A stretch of 50,237 nucleotides of DNA from CAZEAC01 sp964510065 (GTDB lineage: Bacteria; Bdellovibrionota_C; UBA2361; CAIXSY01): assembly GCA_964510065.1 (NCBI GenBank), contig CAZEAC010000029.1:1-50237 (forward strand), given 5' to 3'. Positions 9,201-17,048 of this stretch are shown here, piece after piece. The translations under genes were made by a program, and so were the position numbers. The number at the start of each line of letters is the position of its first letter. The stretch's first letter is position 1. The notes under the pieces were generated by a model. The model had not been told where the DNA came from and did no database searches. It worked only from the letters and a program-made list of their open reading frames with translations.

Positions 9201-9962
9201 GGGATCTTCCTTTGCCTTTGGAATGCCTATCTCAGGAAACTGACTTTTTATTGAAACGCCACCGCGCTCAAATACGCGGAAAATATCTCCGGGCGAGGTC
9301 ACCTCCCAAACCGGCAGCGGAAATAGTTTTTGTAGAGCCCCGCGCGAAATAAGCTCAGGCGTAAGCTTCGAAGAATCTGTGACACTTACTGGTTCGCCCT
9401 CTCGTGAGTAGCCTTCGCCTAGCACATAACGCTTATAGGGAAGGATATTGTTATTGTAGGAGGCTCCGCCCCAGAGCATCGCCGAAGTCGCCATGAGGTT
9501 CTTTCGCACGGCGTCAACAATCTTGGCGTGGCAGCCGCCACAGGTTTCCGACGCAACGCGAAGGTCGCCAGGATTTACAAACTTCACGAATTCAGCTGAT
9601 TCTTTAATAGTAAGATTGTACGGACCCTCGGGATTCGCCGACGTTGGCCAGCGATCGGGAAAGCGCGGCTGCACATGCGCGGAGCGCAACGCGCTGCGAT
9701 ATGCAGCGCTCGCATTGGTGATCCCCTCGGCACGCACGGAGGCATCGCCACCATGACACTCGGTACAGCCGATCTTGACTGCGGGGTTTCGGTGCATACT
9801 TGTCGTGTCAATACCGCGGTGGCAGTCGATGCAGCCGGCGCTGGTCGCAAAGGTTTCGGCATCAGTCATCCCGGATCGAATCGGGGCAGGTGGCGGCGGT
9901 TCTGCCGCCACGCGCAAGCACAGGCTGAAAATCAATACGAGAATGTACAAATGCCGATTCAT
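6291..9962 (-). CDS. Decaheme c-type cytochrome with C-terminal LVIVD propeller
   Basis: The 1223-residue exported protein has a signal peptide (ending about AAEPP, residue 20) and ten CxxCH heme motifs at about 44, 66, 141, 306, 363, 499, 526, 647, 658 and 764. From about 860 to 1170 it turns into LVIVD-type repeats (GFRVYDVSNIANKG, LHVVDITDRDRPLRV, LVIIDIEKPELP), a beta-propeller found on bacterial surface proteins. Sec export, heme attachment in the periplasm and a place in or beyond the outer membrane are expected. The ATG shares one base with the TGA of the barrel gene (TGATG), so translation is coupled. A role in electron transfer with the barrel is inference. It is far longer than MtrA-type decaheme proteins, and no lipobox is seen. 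Confidence 0.87.
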   Translation of the reverse strand: MNRHLYILVLIFSLCLRVAAEPPPPAPIRSGMTDAETFATSAGCIDCHRGIDTTSMHRNPAVKIGCTECHGGDASVRAEGITNASAAYRSALRSAHVQPRFPDRWPTSANPEGPYNLTIKESAEFVKFVNPGDLRVASETCGGCHAKIVDAVRKNLMATSAMLWGGASYNNNILPYKRYVLGEGYSREGEPVSVTDSSKLTPELISRGALQKLFPLPVWEVTSPGDIFRVFERGGVSIKSQFPEIGIPKAKEDPGKPDIKASNRGPGTGNRISVPVINIHKTRLNDPHLALMGTNDHPGDYRSSGCTGCHAVYANDRDPRHSGPYSKFGHEGKSISRDPTISREQSGHPLTHEFTRAIPTSQCMVCHMHQPNMFVNSFLGYTMWDYESDAAAMWPKKQKHPTDAEKWTSLNHNPEEAATHGLWSDKEFLKKVSELNPKLQNTQFADYHGHGWNFRAIFKKDRKGNLLDKDDKRISWSDPKKFQKAVHMADIHVDKGMHCVDCHFQQDSHGDGHIYGEVAQQVEIQCQDCHGTVKERATLRTSGPAAPPGGTDLSITRSAFGQLRFQWRNGALYQRSNLTPGLEWRVKQVRDSVDPSSTEYNAKAARAKNVQLLSKDQTIPSFASLAEIDSAKSLKNLLAHNDEKMACFTCHSSWITSCGGCHLPIQANWKQENKHYELKETRNWASYNPQVVRDDVYQIGLHGPAKGNKIVPVRSSSALVLSSTDINRQKIYIQQPPTAASGHSSQAFAPHFPHTVRTKETKDCADCHVSRNNDNNAIMAQLLLFGTNFMNFVGYNAWVGTGEDGIEAVQVTEWDEPQAVIGSYLQRYAYPDWYREHQERGKELPTSYHHSAEGGAVTTVQLRGEYLYTTAGPGGFRVYDVSNIANKGFSERIVTAPFSPLGQNTHVSSKDARSFALPTTMPVAPFRAQLAENLEQPLHPIYHYAAIADYEEGLILVNVDTLQDGEPRNNFLERAITWNEGGVLNGATHIMLAGSDAYVATPKAIVSLDLDIPLKPRVRAIIPFDNPSASAIQFRYLFVTDRVGLHVVDITDRDRPLRVHGADVALKDARNLYLARTYAYVAGGKEGLVIIDIEKPELPRIYQRFTDDGKINDLYDVKVASTNASLFAYLADGSNGLKVLQLTDPERVPGYYGFSPEVKPLTIAWRKTGGPARAISKGLDRDRGVDESGHQVSIFGRIGSRPFNRSEMERLYLNPSGALFTVD

Positions 9963-11698
9963 CAGTATTGTAAAATTAAATTAGTAAATCCGTGGTAGAG
10001 CATAGAGTCGCCGTAAAGATTCTTAATCCCGTCTCCGGGGAAAAGTGCCGCCGTGCCAACTCGAAATTGCACATTATTGTTTAGGAACGGGCGGTAAATT
10101 AGCCCGAGCGAGAGATCAAATCCGATTTCGCGACTAAAGCTTCCATCATGTCGCACCGTCTCAAGCGTCGCAGTCTCGTCGAATTGCAAATAGCTGAGGT
10201 TACTTACAAGCTTGAGTTCGGGAGTGATATCCGCATCAAATCCAATATTGTAAAGGCGAAGTCCAGGATTTACAAAGTTAGATTGACCCTCTTCCTTGCC
10301 GGCACGGAAATTCGGATAAAGGCTGTTTCGGTTTACTAAGAAAACATCACCACCGGCAATAAGCGGAATGCCCTCGCGTTGGAAGTAGGAGAGGTCGCCG
10401 CCAGCGAAATTCGGGTTGTCATTTATTGAGTCGAAACCGGTCGCATCTGCGTCGAATGGGTCCTTATCGCCGGTTGCCCACATTACCGAGAGGCGGAAGC
10501 GCATCCAGTCAATGTCATAAGAAAGCTCCTGCGCGACCATCCATGCTGAGATATCTGTACCCCGTCCTGCAATCGGATTATGGCTCTCGGATCCAAATAC
10601 ATACACCATAGCACTTGTGGTGTTTACTCGCTCAATGTGGCCATCGCCCGCTACCTCAAGATACGTGCTGGAGATGTTCTTGGGCCGTTCATCACCTATC
10701 GCTGCTGGTCGCCGTTGAACACCGTTTTCATCAAAGTGGCGTGCGCGCTCGCCGGCTTGATCCTCTCGGTGTACGACGCTCGCCGAGACTTGGTGGCCAT
10801 GTACCGGCCAATCCTGAAAGAAGAGATTCGCTAACACGACATCTTCGTAGCGTGAATCAAACGTGTTGATTCCGGAGTTAGTATCTTTCTCAAGCCTCGA
10901 AAACCAGGCCAGATTTCCCTGTACGGTGTTATTGTCGTAATTGCCAAAGAGACGTACACCAGGTGCTGAATCATTGAACACGAACCCTCGGAAATCACTT
11001 TGAAAGTCCTGGATGCCAAATCGAGAAGAGATGAAATCATACCGTTCGCTAATATTCGCAAGGTGCACATCGGCAAAGAGCTCGAGAAATCCGACATGAC
11101 CGTCGTCGCGGCTTGTACCGCCGGCTGGATCAATCTTGAGCACGCCGCGCTCTTCAACTTCAGTATGGTTAAGATTGAAGACCGGGGTGACGCGGAATTC
11201 ATATTCTGGAGGCTTGTAGGTAGTGTCACCGCGGATGAGTGAGAATGTAGTAACAACATTCTCCTGGACAATTGAAAGCAATCCGTTTCCTATAGTGTCG
11301 TTCTTGTTGCTTCCCGAAGTAGTCGAGCTGCCCATAGGAAGCGCAATCTTCGCCCGTTCTACAAGCAGATCTGAGGTGAGCTCCGTAAAGAAAAACCACT
11401 CATGCCCGGGCTCGCCGAAAAGTGGCAGGTCACCTTTCAAGACATTTTGATTGTAAGGATCATACCATTTGCCGACATAGAACTGACGCCATCGATCAGG
11501 CACTGGCACGAACGCCGACGCCGAAGATTCAATATCGGGTAGCGATTCGTACACAAATGGTGGAAACGATGTCGGAACTGCTTCTTCTCCGGGGCGCTGA
11601 CGAGTTTTCTGTAGAACCTCCTGGCTATACACGAGGTCATGCGCGGATAAATCAGCGAGTGCAAGCAAGGCAAGAATGAAATATTTTACGCGCTTCAT
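9962..11698 (-). CDS. Outer-membrane beta-barrel protein (porin-like)
   Basis: A 578-residue protein with a signal peptide (MKRVKYFILALLALADLSAH) and a body of alternating hydrophobic and polar residues typical of barrel strands, for example MRFRLSVMWATG, LKLVSNLSYLQF and FDLSLGLIYRP. It ends in LILQY, the aromatic C-terminus of barrel proteins recognised by BamA. It has no heme motif. Placed between a lipoprotein and a decaheme cytochrome, it resembles the barrel of porin-cytochrome conduits such as MtrB/PioB/OmbB in position, though I cannot claim sequence homology. The ATG at 11698 overlaps the lipoprotein stop as ATGA; a GTG at 11710 is the other possible start. Confidence 0.75.
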   Translation of the reverse strand: MKRVKYFILALLALADLSAHDLVYSQEVLQKTRQRPGEEAVPTSFPPFVYESLPDIESSASAFVPVPDRWRQFYVGKWYDPYNQNVLKGDLPLFGEPGHEWFFFTELTSDLLVERAKIALPMGSSTTSGSNKNDTIGNGLLSIVQENVVTTFSLIRGDTTYKPPEYEFRVTPVFNLNHTEVEERGVLKIDPAGGTSRDDGHVGFLELFADVHLANISERYDFISSRFGIQDFQSDFRGFVFNDSAPGVRLFGNYDNNTVQGNLAWFSRLEKDTNSGINTFDSRYEDVVLANLFFQDWPVHGHQVSASVVHREDQAGERARHFDENGVQRRPAAIGDERPKNISSTYLEVAGDGHIERVNTTSAMVYVFGSESHNPIAGRGTDISAWMVAQELSYDIDWMRFRLSVMWATGDKDPFDADATGFDSINDNPNFAGGDLSYFQREGIPLIAGGDVFLVNRNSLYPNFRAGKEEGQSNFVNPGLRLYNIGFDADITPELKLVSNLSYLQFDETATLETVRHDGSFSREIGFDLSLGLIYRPFLNNNVQFRVGTAALFPGDGIKNLYGDSMLYHGFTNLILQY

Positions 11699-13686
11699 AA
11701 TCCTGAGCACAGGTCCTGTTCATCGCTACCTATAAAAGCTGCCTCGGGACAGCTTACGTAACGCAGTCTTGCATCGGGATCTTCGGCGTTTATCGTGTCA
11801 CTTCTAATTTCTTGCGGAGCGTTAAAGCCGAGAGTCGCATCGCCAATGCTGTTGTGTCCTGCAGCATCGAGCCCAGGGCGGCTCGCGCCGTAAAAGGCGA
11901 TGAGATCGTCTTGGCTGGTTCCGTCGCCACTCACACCGAGCGCGCCAACGAGCACTCCATTTCGGTATAAAGGAACTGAGCCCGCAAAAATCTGCAGTCC
12001 ATTTCGCAGTCGGCTACCCAGCGCGGAAGTGTCGGTACAGGAATCAGGTATACTGGTTGGCGGATTTGCCGGAATGCCAAGCGGCTGCACAAGCCTCTGA
12101 AATACGATATCAAGCTGCAATCCTACGTTAAACGGACTCCAGCTTCTCGAACTTCCGCCACGGCCCGGGAAAGGGAGCGAGAGTGGACCCGGACCATTGT
12201 CCTCAATTCCGTCAAGAAAAAATGGCCGGGCGATATTTCCGATTGCGCGCGAGGTAAACGCGAACCCAACCGAAAAGACGCCGGGCCCAAGCAAGGCCTC
12301 GCTTTGTGCGACATAGTTTTCAAAACTTCCGATGCCATTTTGAAAGCGCACCTGATCGAGCTTGGCAGCAGCGTCTTTAGAGCTGAAAAAAGCCGCCGTG
12401 CGTGCTTTTTGAAGCGCAACGTCGAGACCAAACACCGGAGCATCTTCGCTTCTGGTCATGCCCAGCGGAACCCCGGCGGTATCGACAACCCAGATACTTA
12501 CCCGTGCGTCGCTATCAAGAGGGCGCCTGATTGCCGCGCGGCTTCGGTGCGCCGTGAGCAGCGCCGAATCAAGCAGCGCGGCGACCTCGGTTGGACTGAG
12601 TTGCCCGCCACCCGCGAGCGGCGTCCCTGCACGGGTGGGAAAACGTTCGCCACCTGCGCCATCGACGAGAATCGCCGAGGCTATACCCATTCGAGAACCG
12701 CGCAGTACCCCGGACCCAGAGGTCCCAAAAACCGCGCCACCATGTACCTGGCCGTCGGAATAGAAGGGAAGTGTCACAAAGCTGCCGTGTGCGGCGAGAT
12801 CTGGCAGTGTCTGAGGCAGCGCATCTAACTGATCATAGCTGAGGTCGATACTGCGTAGTGTTCGGCCTGCGACAAAAAGGAGATCGCCTACGCGCTCGGA
12901 AGGGATCTCGAAGCCGCCTCGTGCCGCGCTTAGCGCTATTCTTTCCTCTATGTCGTCGTCATTACCGCCGATATCGCGATCGATCCGGTAGGCGCCGTCA
13001 GCTTCAACACCAAGGCCACCAACAACTTCACCTGATTTATATATTGGAATTCCGCCGGGGTCGGCGCTTAGACCAAGCGGCAGTGGCCTCGGACCAACAT
13101 TTCCGCCAGCACGGAATTTACTTCCACTTCGAATACCACCGAGAAGTGCGGGATTTACTGTGGTGACATCACCACACATGAGTTGAGAAAACTGAACGCC
13201 GAAGAGTGGCCCTGCCGGCTGATTATTTTCTCCAGGGTCAAAGTGCTCTTGAATTATTTGACTGGCAGTGCGGGTCGTAAATGCATTGCCCTGGCTACTT
13301 AAGAACGCTCCGGTTCCCGCCTTCGAAATCGCCGCGACAGCTGCGGGGACAGCGACCCCTTCGAGTCCACCTGCCGCGCCGATTCCCGCGCCGATAGCCG
13401 TAGTTGTTGGAGCTCCCGCCATGGCGTAGAGCGCTAAAACATTTCCAACTCTATCAGTGATTGCAATGGTCGCTGGTGAATGTAGGCCTGCTGCCGCAGC
13501 GACCCCTTGCTGGAGAATTATGGTTACGTCTGCCGGCGTGAGAGAGTTTCCGAAACAGCCACCGCTACATCCGAAGTTTGCGCTATCGGCTCCGTAGCGA
13601 CTGCTGCTGCCCGCGCCGTCTGAGCCTCCTCCAGAACATGCCGCAACACATACCGCTGTAAAAAAAACCAAACAGTATACCTTCAT
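11695..13686 (-). CDS. Lipoprotein with two HbpS/GlcG-type heme-binding domains
   Basis: The 663-residue product has a lipoprotein signal with lipobox VAAC (Cys about 17), then a Gly/Ser linker. Two domains of the HbpS/GlcG (DUF336) family follow, at about 48-290 and 365-620. The first shows LTPADVTIILQQGVAAAAGL and FLSSQGNAFTTRTASQIIQE; the second LSPTEVAALLDSALLTAHRS and KARTAAFFSSKDAA. HbpS-type proteins bind heme or related cofactors; the large insertions resemble the secreted form seen beside multiheme cytochromes. It is the first gene of the operon, anchored probably at the outer membrane. A heme carrier, sensor or electron-transfer cap for the barrel-cytochrome pair is possible. AGG precedes the ATG by five bases. 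Confidence 0.8.
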   Translation of the reverse strand: MKVYCLVFFTAVCVAACSGGGSDGAGSSSRYGADSANFGCSGGCFGNSLTPADVTIILQQGVAAAAGLHSPATIAITDRVGNVLALYAMAGAPTTTAIGAGIGAAGGLEGVAVPAAVAAISKAGTGAFLSSQGNAFTTRTASQIIQEHFDPGENNQPAGPLFGVQFSQLMCGDVTTVNPALLGGIRSGSKFRAGGNVGPRPLPLGLSADPGGIPIYKSGEVVGGLGVEADGAYRIDRDIGGNDDDIEERIALSAARGGFEIPSERVGDLLFVAGRTLRSIDLSYDQLDALPQTLPDLAAHGSFVTLPFYSDGQVHGGAVFGTSGSGVLRGSRMGIASAILVDGAGGERFPTRAGTPLAGGGQLSPTEVAALLDSALLTAHRSRAAIRRPLDSDARVSIWVVDTAGVPLGMTRSEDAPVFGLDVALQKARTAAFFSSKDAAAKLDQVRFQNGIGSFENYVAQSEALLGPGVFSVGFAFTSRAIGNIARPFFLDGIEDNGPGPLSLPFPGRGGSSRSWSPFNVGLQLDIVFQRLVQPLGIPANPPTSIPDSCTDTSALGSRLRNGLQIFAGSVPLYRNGVLVGALGVSGDGTSQDDLIAFYGASRPGLDAAGHNSIGDATLGFNAPQEIRSDTINAEDPDARLRYVSCPEAAFIGSDEQDLCSGL

Positions 13687-14345
13687 AATACCTACAGTTG
13701 AAAAGGGGGCTTTTTTGCACCTTAGCGCGCTGCTTAAAAATTACAAGCTCAAGTGCCCGCAATCGTTAACTAAACGTTGTTATTTCTGAAGATCGACCGA
13801 TAGCTTTTGGCAAACAGTGGTGTGAACTGGATTGAAATTTTGTCGAGGAGTAGGTGTCTGGACAAAGAATCTTAGTCCTTGAAAGTCTATCAAAATTACG
13901 CCACCTAGGTTCCTTGTGAAAATTTGAACTGTGCGCCATGGCAAGTGGAGTTCTGTTCGAATCAAAATTGAATTGCGAATATCGAATGTATGAACCAGTC
14001 CGCCAATATTCTAGTGGCTGTTTAGGCTGCAATGTTCTCAGCAGTTCAATAAGAATGTAGCGCGATCGATCCGAGAGCAGGGCAGGACAGCTAGATTCAA
14101 TTCATAGCGCTGAATGTCGTATCGACGGAATTACGATGTCGATTGCAAGAATAAAATTTTCCGGGTGGCATACGAATTGCAGCGATGCTTCTTAACTCTA
14201 CGTTACGAAAATGCGAGCGGCTAACTGCTTGACATCCAAGAATATGTGGAGACGGTACTCTGCGTAGAAATTTATCTTGAGCATGTTCTTGGTTTTGATG
14301 ATAAAAAGAAATTCGGTTACGCACTTGCAGCGGGGGCAGTGTTGT
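13687..14345. other. 659-bp intergenic region between divergent genes
   Basis: It separates the minus-strand cytochrome operon from a plus-strand secreted protein and must hold both promoters. No coding frame with a Shine-Dalgarno sequence or recognisable protein is seen. TTGACA at 14229-14234 has no matching -10 at normal spacing. It is AT-richer than the genes around it; I see no strong repeat or RNA. Confidence 0.5.
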
Positions 14346-14858
14346 ATGCAATTGGTCAAAATATACTTTTCGATACTACTGCTCGTAGTGATTATTGGCG
14401 GTGCTGCGCTCGCCGGAGATTGTCGTGCTCAAACCGTAATTACTGATTACATGAGCATGGAAGGTGGCATGGAAGCCAGCTCCGGCAATTTCATCGGTAA
14501 CGTTGGAGATGTTGTCACTCCCGGCATCGCAACCGCATCCACCACGGGAACGAGTGGTGTATGGTCGAATTCGAATAGTGTTCCTTCCTGCCCGGCGGTT
14601 GATAGCACGGGCTGTACGTTAACAGTTTCATCCGCCAAAGTTCGACCACCACGCGGTGAAATTAAAATCGACAACACAACGTTGCCGAACATTTCGACCA
14701 AAAGTTTTAAAAAATTAGTTACCAATGCGACCGACAAAGAGTATGTAGATTATGTCTTAAATTCCCCGCGGTCTAAAAAAGTGTCGGTGGGGATGTTTCT
14801 AATGTTCGCTGACGACGGATCTGCTAGTTTATTGGTGTCGGTAGCCCAATGTGTATAA
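14346..14858 (+). CDS. Secreted hypothetical protein, 170 aa
   Basis: It starts with a clear Sec signal peptide, MQLVKIYFSILLLVVIIGGA, probably cleaved after about CRAQ. The mature part is Ser/Thr/Gly-rich, has two Cys close together (PSCPAVDSTGCT) that may form a disulfide, and ends with a compact segment FLMFADDGSASLLVSVAQCV. The start at 14346 is preceded by GGGGGCAG; the longer frame adds 23 residues without signal-peptide character. No family is recognised. Its last 35 bases overlap the 3' end of the convergent substrate-binding protein gene, so the two may interfere through antisense transcripts. Confidence 0.6.
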   Translation: MQLVKIYFSILLLVVIIGGAALAGDCRAQTVITDYMSMEGGMEASSGNFIGNVGDVVTPGIATASTTGTSGVWSNSNSVPSCPAVDSTGCTLTVSSAKVRPPRGEIKIDNTTLPNISTKSFKKLVTNATDKEYVDYVLNSPRSKKVSVGMFLMFADDGSASLLVSVAQCV

Positions 14859-15981
14859 TTACCCCGTTTTGCACTGTGCGATACTCTAATTTATAGCGCA
14901 CCTCTCGATCGATAATGTCGATATCCGCGTCGAGCAAAGACACTCGCTTGAGCGCACGTAGCGACATCTCAAAGTCTTGGCGAGTGGCTTGCGATTCGAG
15001 AGTTTTGATTGCTTGCAGTGCCGCAGTGAGTGAGGCGTAGCACGAGAACGTTACCGCAGTGGCTGTTTCGTCATGAAAGGCCTCGCGAAGGGTCGAGATA
15101 AACTTTGGTAATCTTAGATCTGGCTCCGCAAACACAATACCCTCGGCAGCGCCGGCTGCTGAGGCAATCGCTTCCGGTTTGGCTGCCCAAACATTTGTAA
15201 GGATTGGTTGTGTAAGTCCCTGTTCGCGGATCCTTCGCAGGACTTGCCCGCTTTCGTTGATCGCGAAATTTACCACGAGAATGTCGGGCCGTGACAACGT
15301 AAGCCTACTTACCAGAGATGAAATATCCGACCCTTGCGGAGTATCTTCACGAAAAACGATATCGCCGCCTAATGTCGTAAAGCTGCTTTGAAAAGAATCC
15401 GCTAGCGACTTCATCCACTCATCTTCAAGGGATATTATGGCGGCGCGACGCTTTCCTTTTTTAAGAGCCCATGTGGCAAGCGCTTCTCCCTCCAAGCGGG
15501 CCGATGGAAAAAAGCGCCATGCGTAGGGATTTTTCGCGACAAATTCACTGTGTCCCACAGTCCCAAGAAGTGGAATTTGTTTTCGCTGCGACACTGAATT
15601 GAGCGCCATTCCAACCTGGCTTCTATTTGTCGCAACCGCCCATACCTTCTCTGAATCCACTAGGCGGTTGAATTCAGTAAGACCGGTTTTGGCGTCGCCT
15701 TGGTGATCAGAATAAATAAAACGCACCGTATGCTTTCCAACCAGGTTGTGTTGAGAAAAAGCTCTTCGGGCAACTTCGAATCCGCGCCGGCAATCTTCGC
15801 CATTTGCGGAACTTGGACCGCTCAGATCCGCCATGAGACCTATCGCTATGTTCTCCGGAGCTGCCAGAAGTTCACGTATAGGGTAAAAGCTCGCAATAAC
15901 GAAAGCGAAAGCTACTGTAAGCGCTGTAGGCTTCAAATAATGATGAGAATGATTAGCACTAAGCATATAAAGTAAGGTCAT
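14824..15981 (-). CDS. Branched-chain amino acid-type ABC substrate-binding protein
   Basis: A 385-residue periplasmic binding protein of the Peripla_BP_6/LivK type. After a signal anchor (about 18-40, ending LLAAPENIAIG) come the typical start IGLMADLSGPSSANGEDCRRGFEVA, the RFIYSDHQGDAKTGLTEFNRLVDSEKVWAV segment, RRAAIISLEDEWMKSLADSF and the inter-lobe region. Family members bind leucine-like amino acids, urea, amides or aromatic acids. No permease or ATPase gene is near, so it is an orphan that may serve a transporter elsewhere or act as a sensor. It diverges from a TrmB-type regulator with 119 bp between the start codons, suggesting that the regulator controls it. The ATG lacks a good Shine-Dalgarno sequence. 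Confidence 0.82.
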   Translation of the reverse strand: MTLLYMLSANHSHHYLKPTALTVAFAFVIASFYPIRELLAAPENIAIGLMADLSGPSSANGEDCRRGFEVARRAFSQHNLVGKHTVRFIYSDHQGDAKTGLTEFNRLVDSEKVWAVATNRSQVGMALNSVSQRKQIPLLGTVGHSEFVAKNPYAWRFFPSARLEGEALATWALKKGKRRAAIISLEDEWMKSLADSFQSSFTTLGGDIVFREDTPQGSDISSLVSRLTLSRPDILVVNFAINESGQVLRRIREQGLTQPILTNVWAAKPEAIASAAGAAEGIVFAEPDLRLPKFISTLREAFHDETATAVTFSCYASLTAALQAIKTLESQATRQDFEMSLRALKRVSLLDADIDIIDREVRYKLEYRTVQNGVIIHIGLPTPIN

Positions 15982-16006
15982 ATGAGGGAGCTATTACTAA
16001 CAAGTG

Positions 16007-16019
16007 CCTATATAATAGG
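16007..16019. promoter_or_regulatory. Dyad over a -10-like box between divergent genes
   Basis: CCTAT-ATA-ATAGG is a perfect 5-bp dyad and contains TATAAT at 16011-16016. It sits midway between the binding-protein gene and the TrmB-type regulator, a place where a regulator would cover a promoter. No -35 match is convincing. Inference only. Confidence 0.35.
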
Positions 16020-16100
16020 GCATTACGCCGAGCTTACTAAAGCAGAGCGTCAATAAATGTGCTAAAATAAACTAGCAGCAAGTAAGTATTGGGCGTTACT

Positions 16101-16874
16101 ATGTTACAATCTCTCCTTTCGGAAATAGGTCTCAGTGATAAGGAACAGGCTATTTATTATGCCATGCTTTCGTGTGGATTGCGCCCCACCAGCTTTCTCG
16201 CACGGCGGGCGGCTTTGAATCGAGGCACTGCCTATGTTGCGCTGCATTCGTTGTTACGCAAAGGGCTCGTTACCAAGACCGTTCGGCGCAAAGTTCAGTA
16301 TTTCGGTATAAAGGACCCGCGCGCGCTGGTAAATTACGTGAGCAGCAATATCGCGTCGCTCCAGGAGCGACATGAAAGGATCAAGCTGGAGGTCGAGAGT
16401 CTGCGCAGTATGTTAAAACCGGCCGGAGCGGCGCCAGCATTTGAATTGTTTGAGGGGACAGAAGGAGCTCGAGCTGCACTTGATGATACCTTAACAACTG
16501 AGGATGGAATTTTACGAGCCTTTCTCTCGCTTAGTGACATACAGGAATTCCTGGGGCACCAATGGTTTAATCAGTATACGTTGAAGCGAATTAAAAAAAA
16601 GATTCCATTAAGAGCAATACGGACTCGGGAGAAAGATAGGGAAGCGAGGCGCGTCAATGCTCTGGCGAAGAAATATGTTAACAAGCGAGCAGACTTGCGT
16701 GAAATTCGTCATGTGAGTGAAGATCTCGCTTTCCCGGTGTCTATGTATATCTACGATGACAAGATAGCTATCATTTCGTCAAAGCAGGAGAATTTCGCCG
16801 TTATTATTCGCAGCCAGGAATTTTCTCAGATGCAGAGAAAACTGTTCGACCTTTTTTGGGCTTTAGGAAAATAG
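16101..16874 (+). CDS. TrmB-like winged-helix transcriptional regulator
   Basis: A 257-residue protein with an N-terminal winged helix of the TrmB type: LLSEIGLSDKEQAIYYAMLS, then AALNRGTAYVALHSLLRKGL as the recognition part and a wing near VRRKVQYF. A coiled coil follows (about 78-105, LQERHERIKLEVESLRSML), then a C-terminal domain of about 140 residues that could bind a ligand (AFELFEGTEGARAALDDTL onward). TrmB proteins are common in archaea and rarer in bacteria, where they control sugar or amino-acid uptake. The divergent binding-protein gene is a natural target. ATG 16101 is preferred to the in-frame TTG twelve bases earlier. Confidence 0.78.
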   Translation: MLQSLLSEIGLSDKEQAIYYAMLSCGLRPTSFLARRAALNRGTAYVALHSLLRKGLVTKTVRRKVQYFGIKDPRALVNYVSSNIASLQERHERIKLEVESLRSMLKPAGAAPAFELFEGTEGARAALDDTLTTEDGILRAFLSLSDIQEFLGHQWFNQYTLKRIKKKIPLRAIRTREKDREARRVNALAKKYVNKRADLREIRHVSEDLAFPVSMYIYDDKIAIISSKQENFAVIIRSQEFSQMQRKLFDLFWALGK

Positions 16875-16930
16875 GAGAGGAAAGGTAAAAAGTTTCGGCT
16901 GCAACTTGAATTCTCTGACTTCTCCTACCT

Positions 16931-17048
16931 TTGTGCTCTCCGTGTCTCTGTGGTTTTTTATTGAAAGTAAAATAAACCACAGAGACTCAGAGCGCACCGA
17001 GGAAGGATCGAGACTGAGGATAGGTTATTTTGGTTACGGAGTACTAGT
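16931..17048. repeat. Dispersed palindromic repeat, copy 1
   Basis: Arms at 16934-16957 and 16975-16998 are complementary over 24 bases with three mismatches, with the inner part reading CTCTGTGGT/ACCACAGAG, around a loop containing TTGAAAGTAAAATAA. The tail runs through GACTGAGGATAGGTTA to GAGTACTAG (17040-17048). The same order recurs at 28891-29008. Arms like these are widespread in environmental bacterial genomes; the mechanism of spread is not known to me. Confidence 0.75.

Noticed and set aside
14229..14234. TTGACA, a consensus -35 upstream of the secreted protein
   Set aside because: No acceptable -10 lies 16-18 bases downstream.
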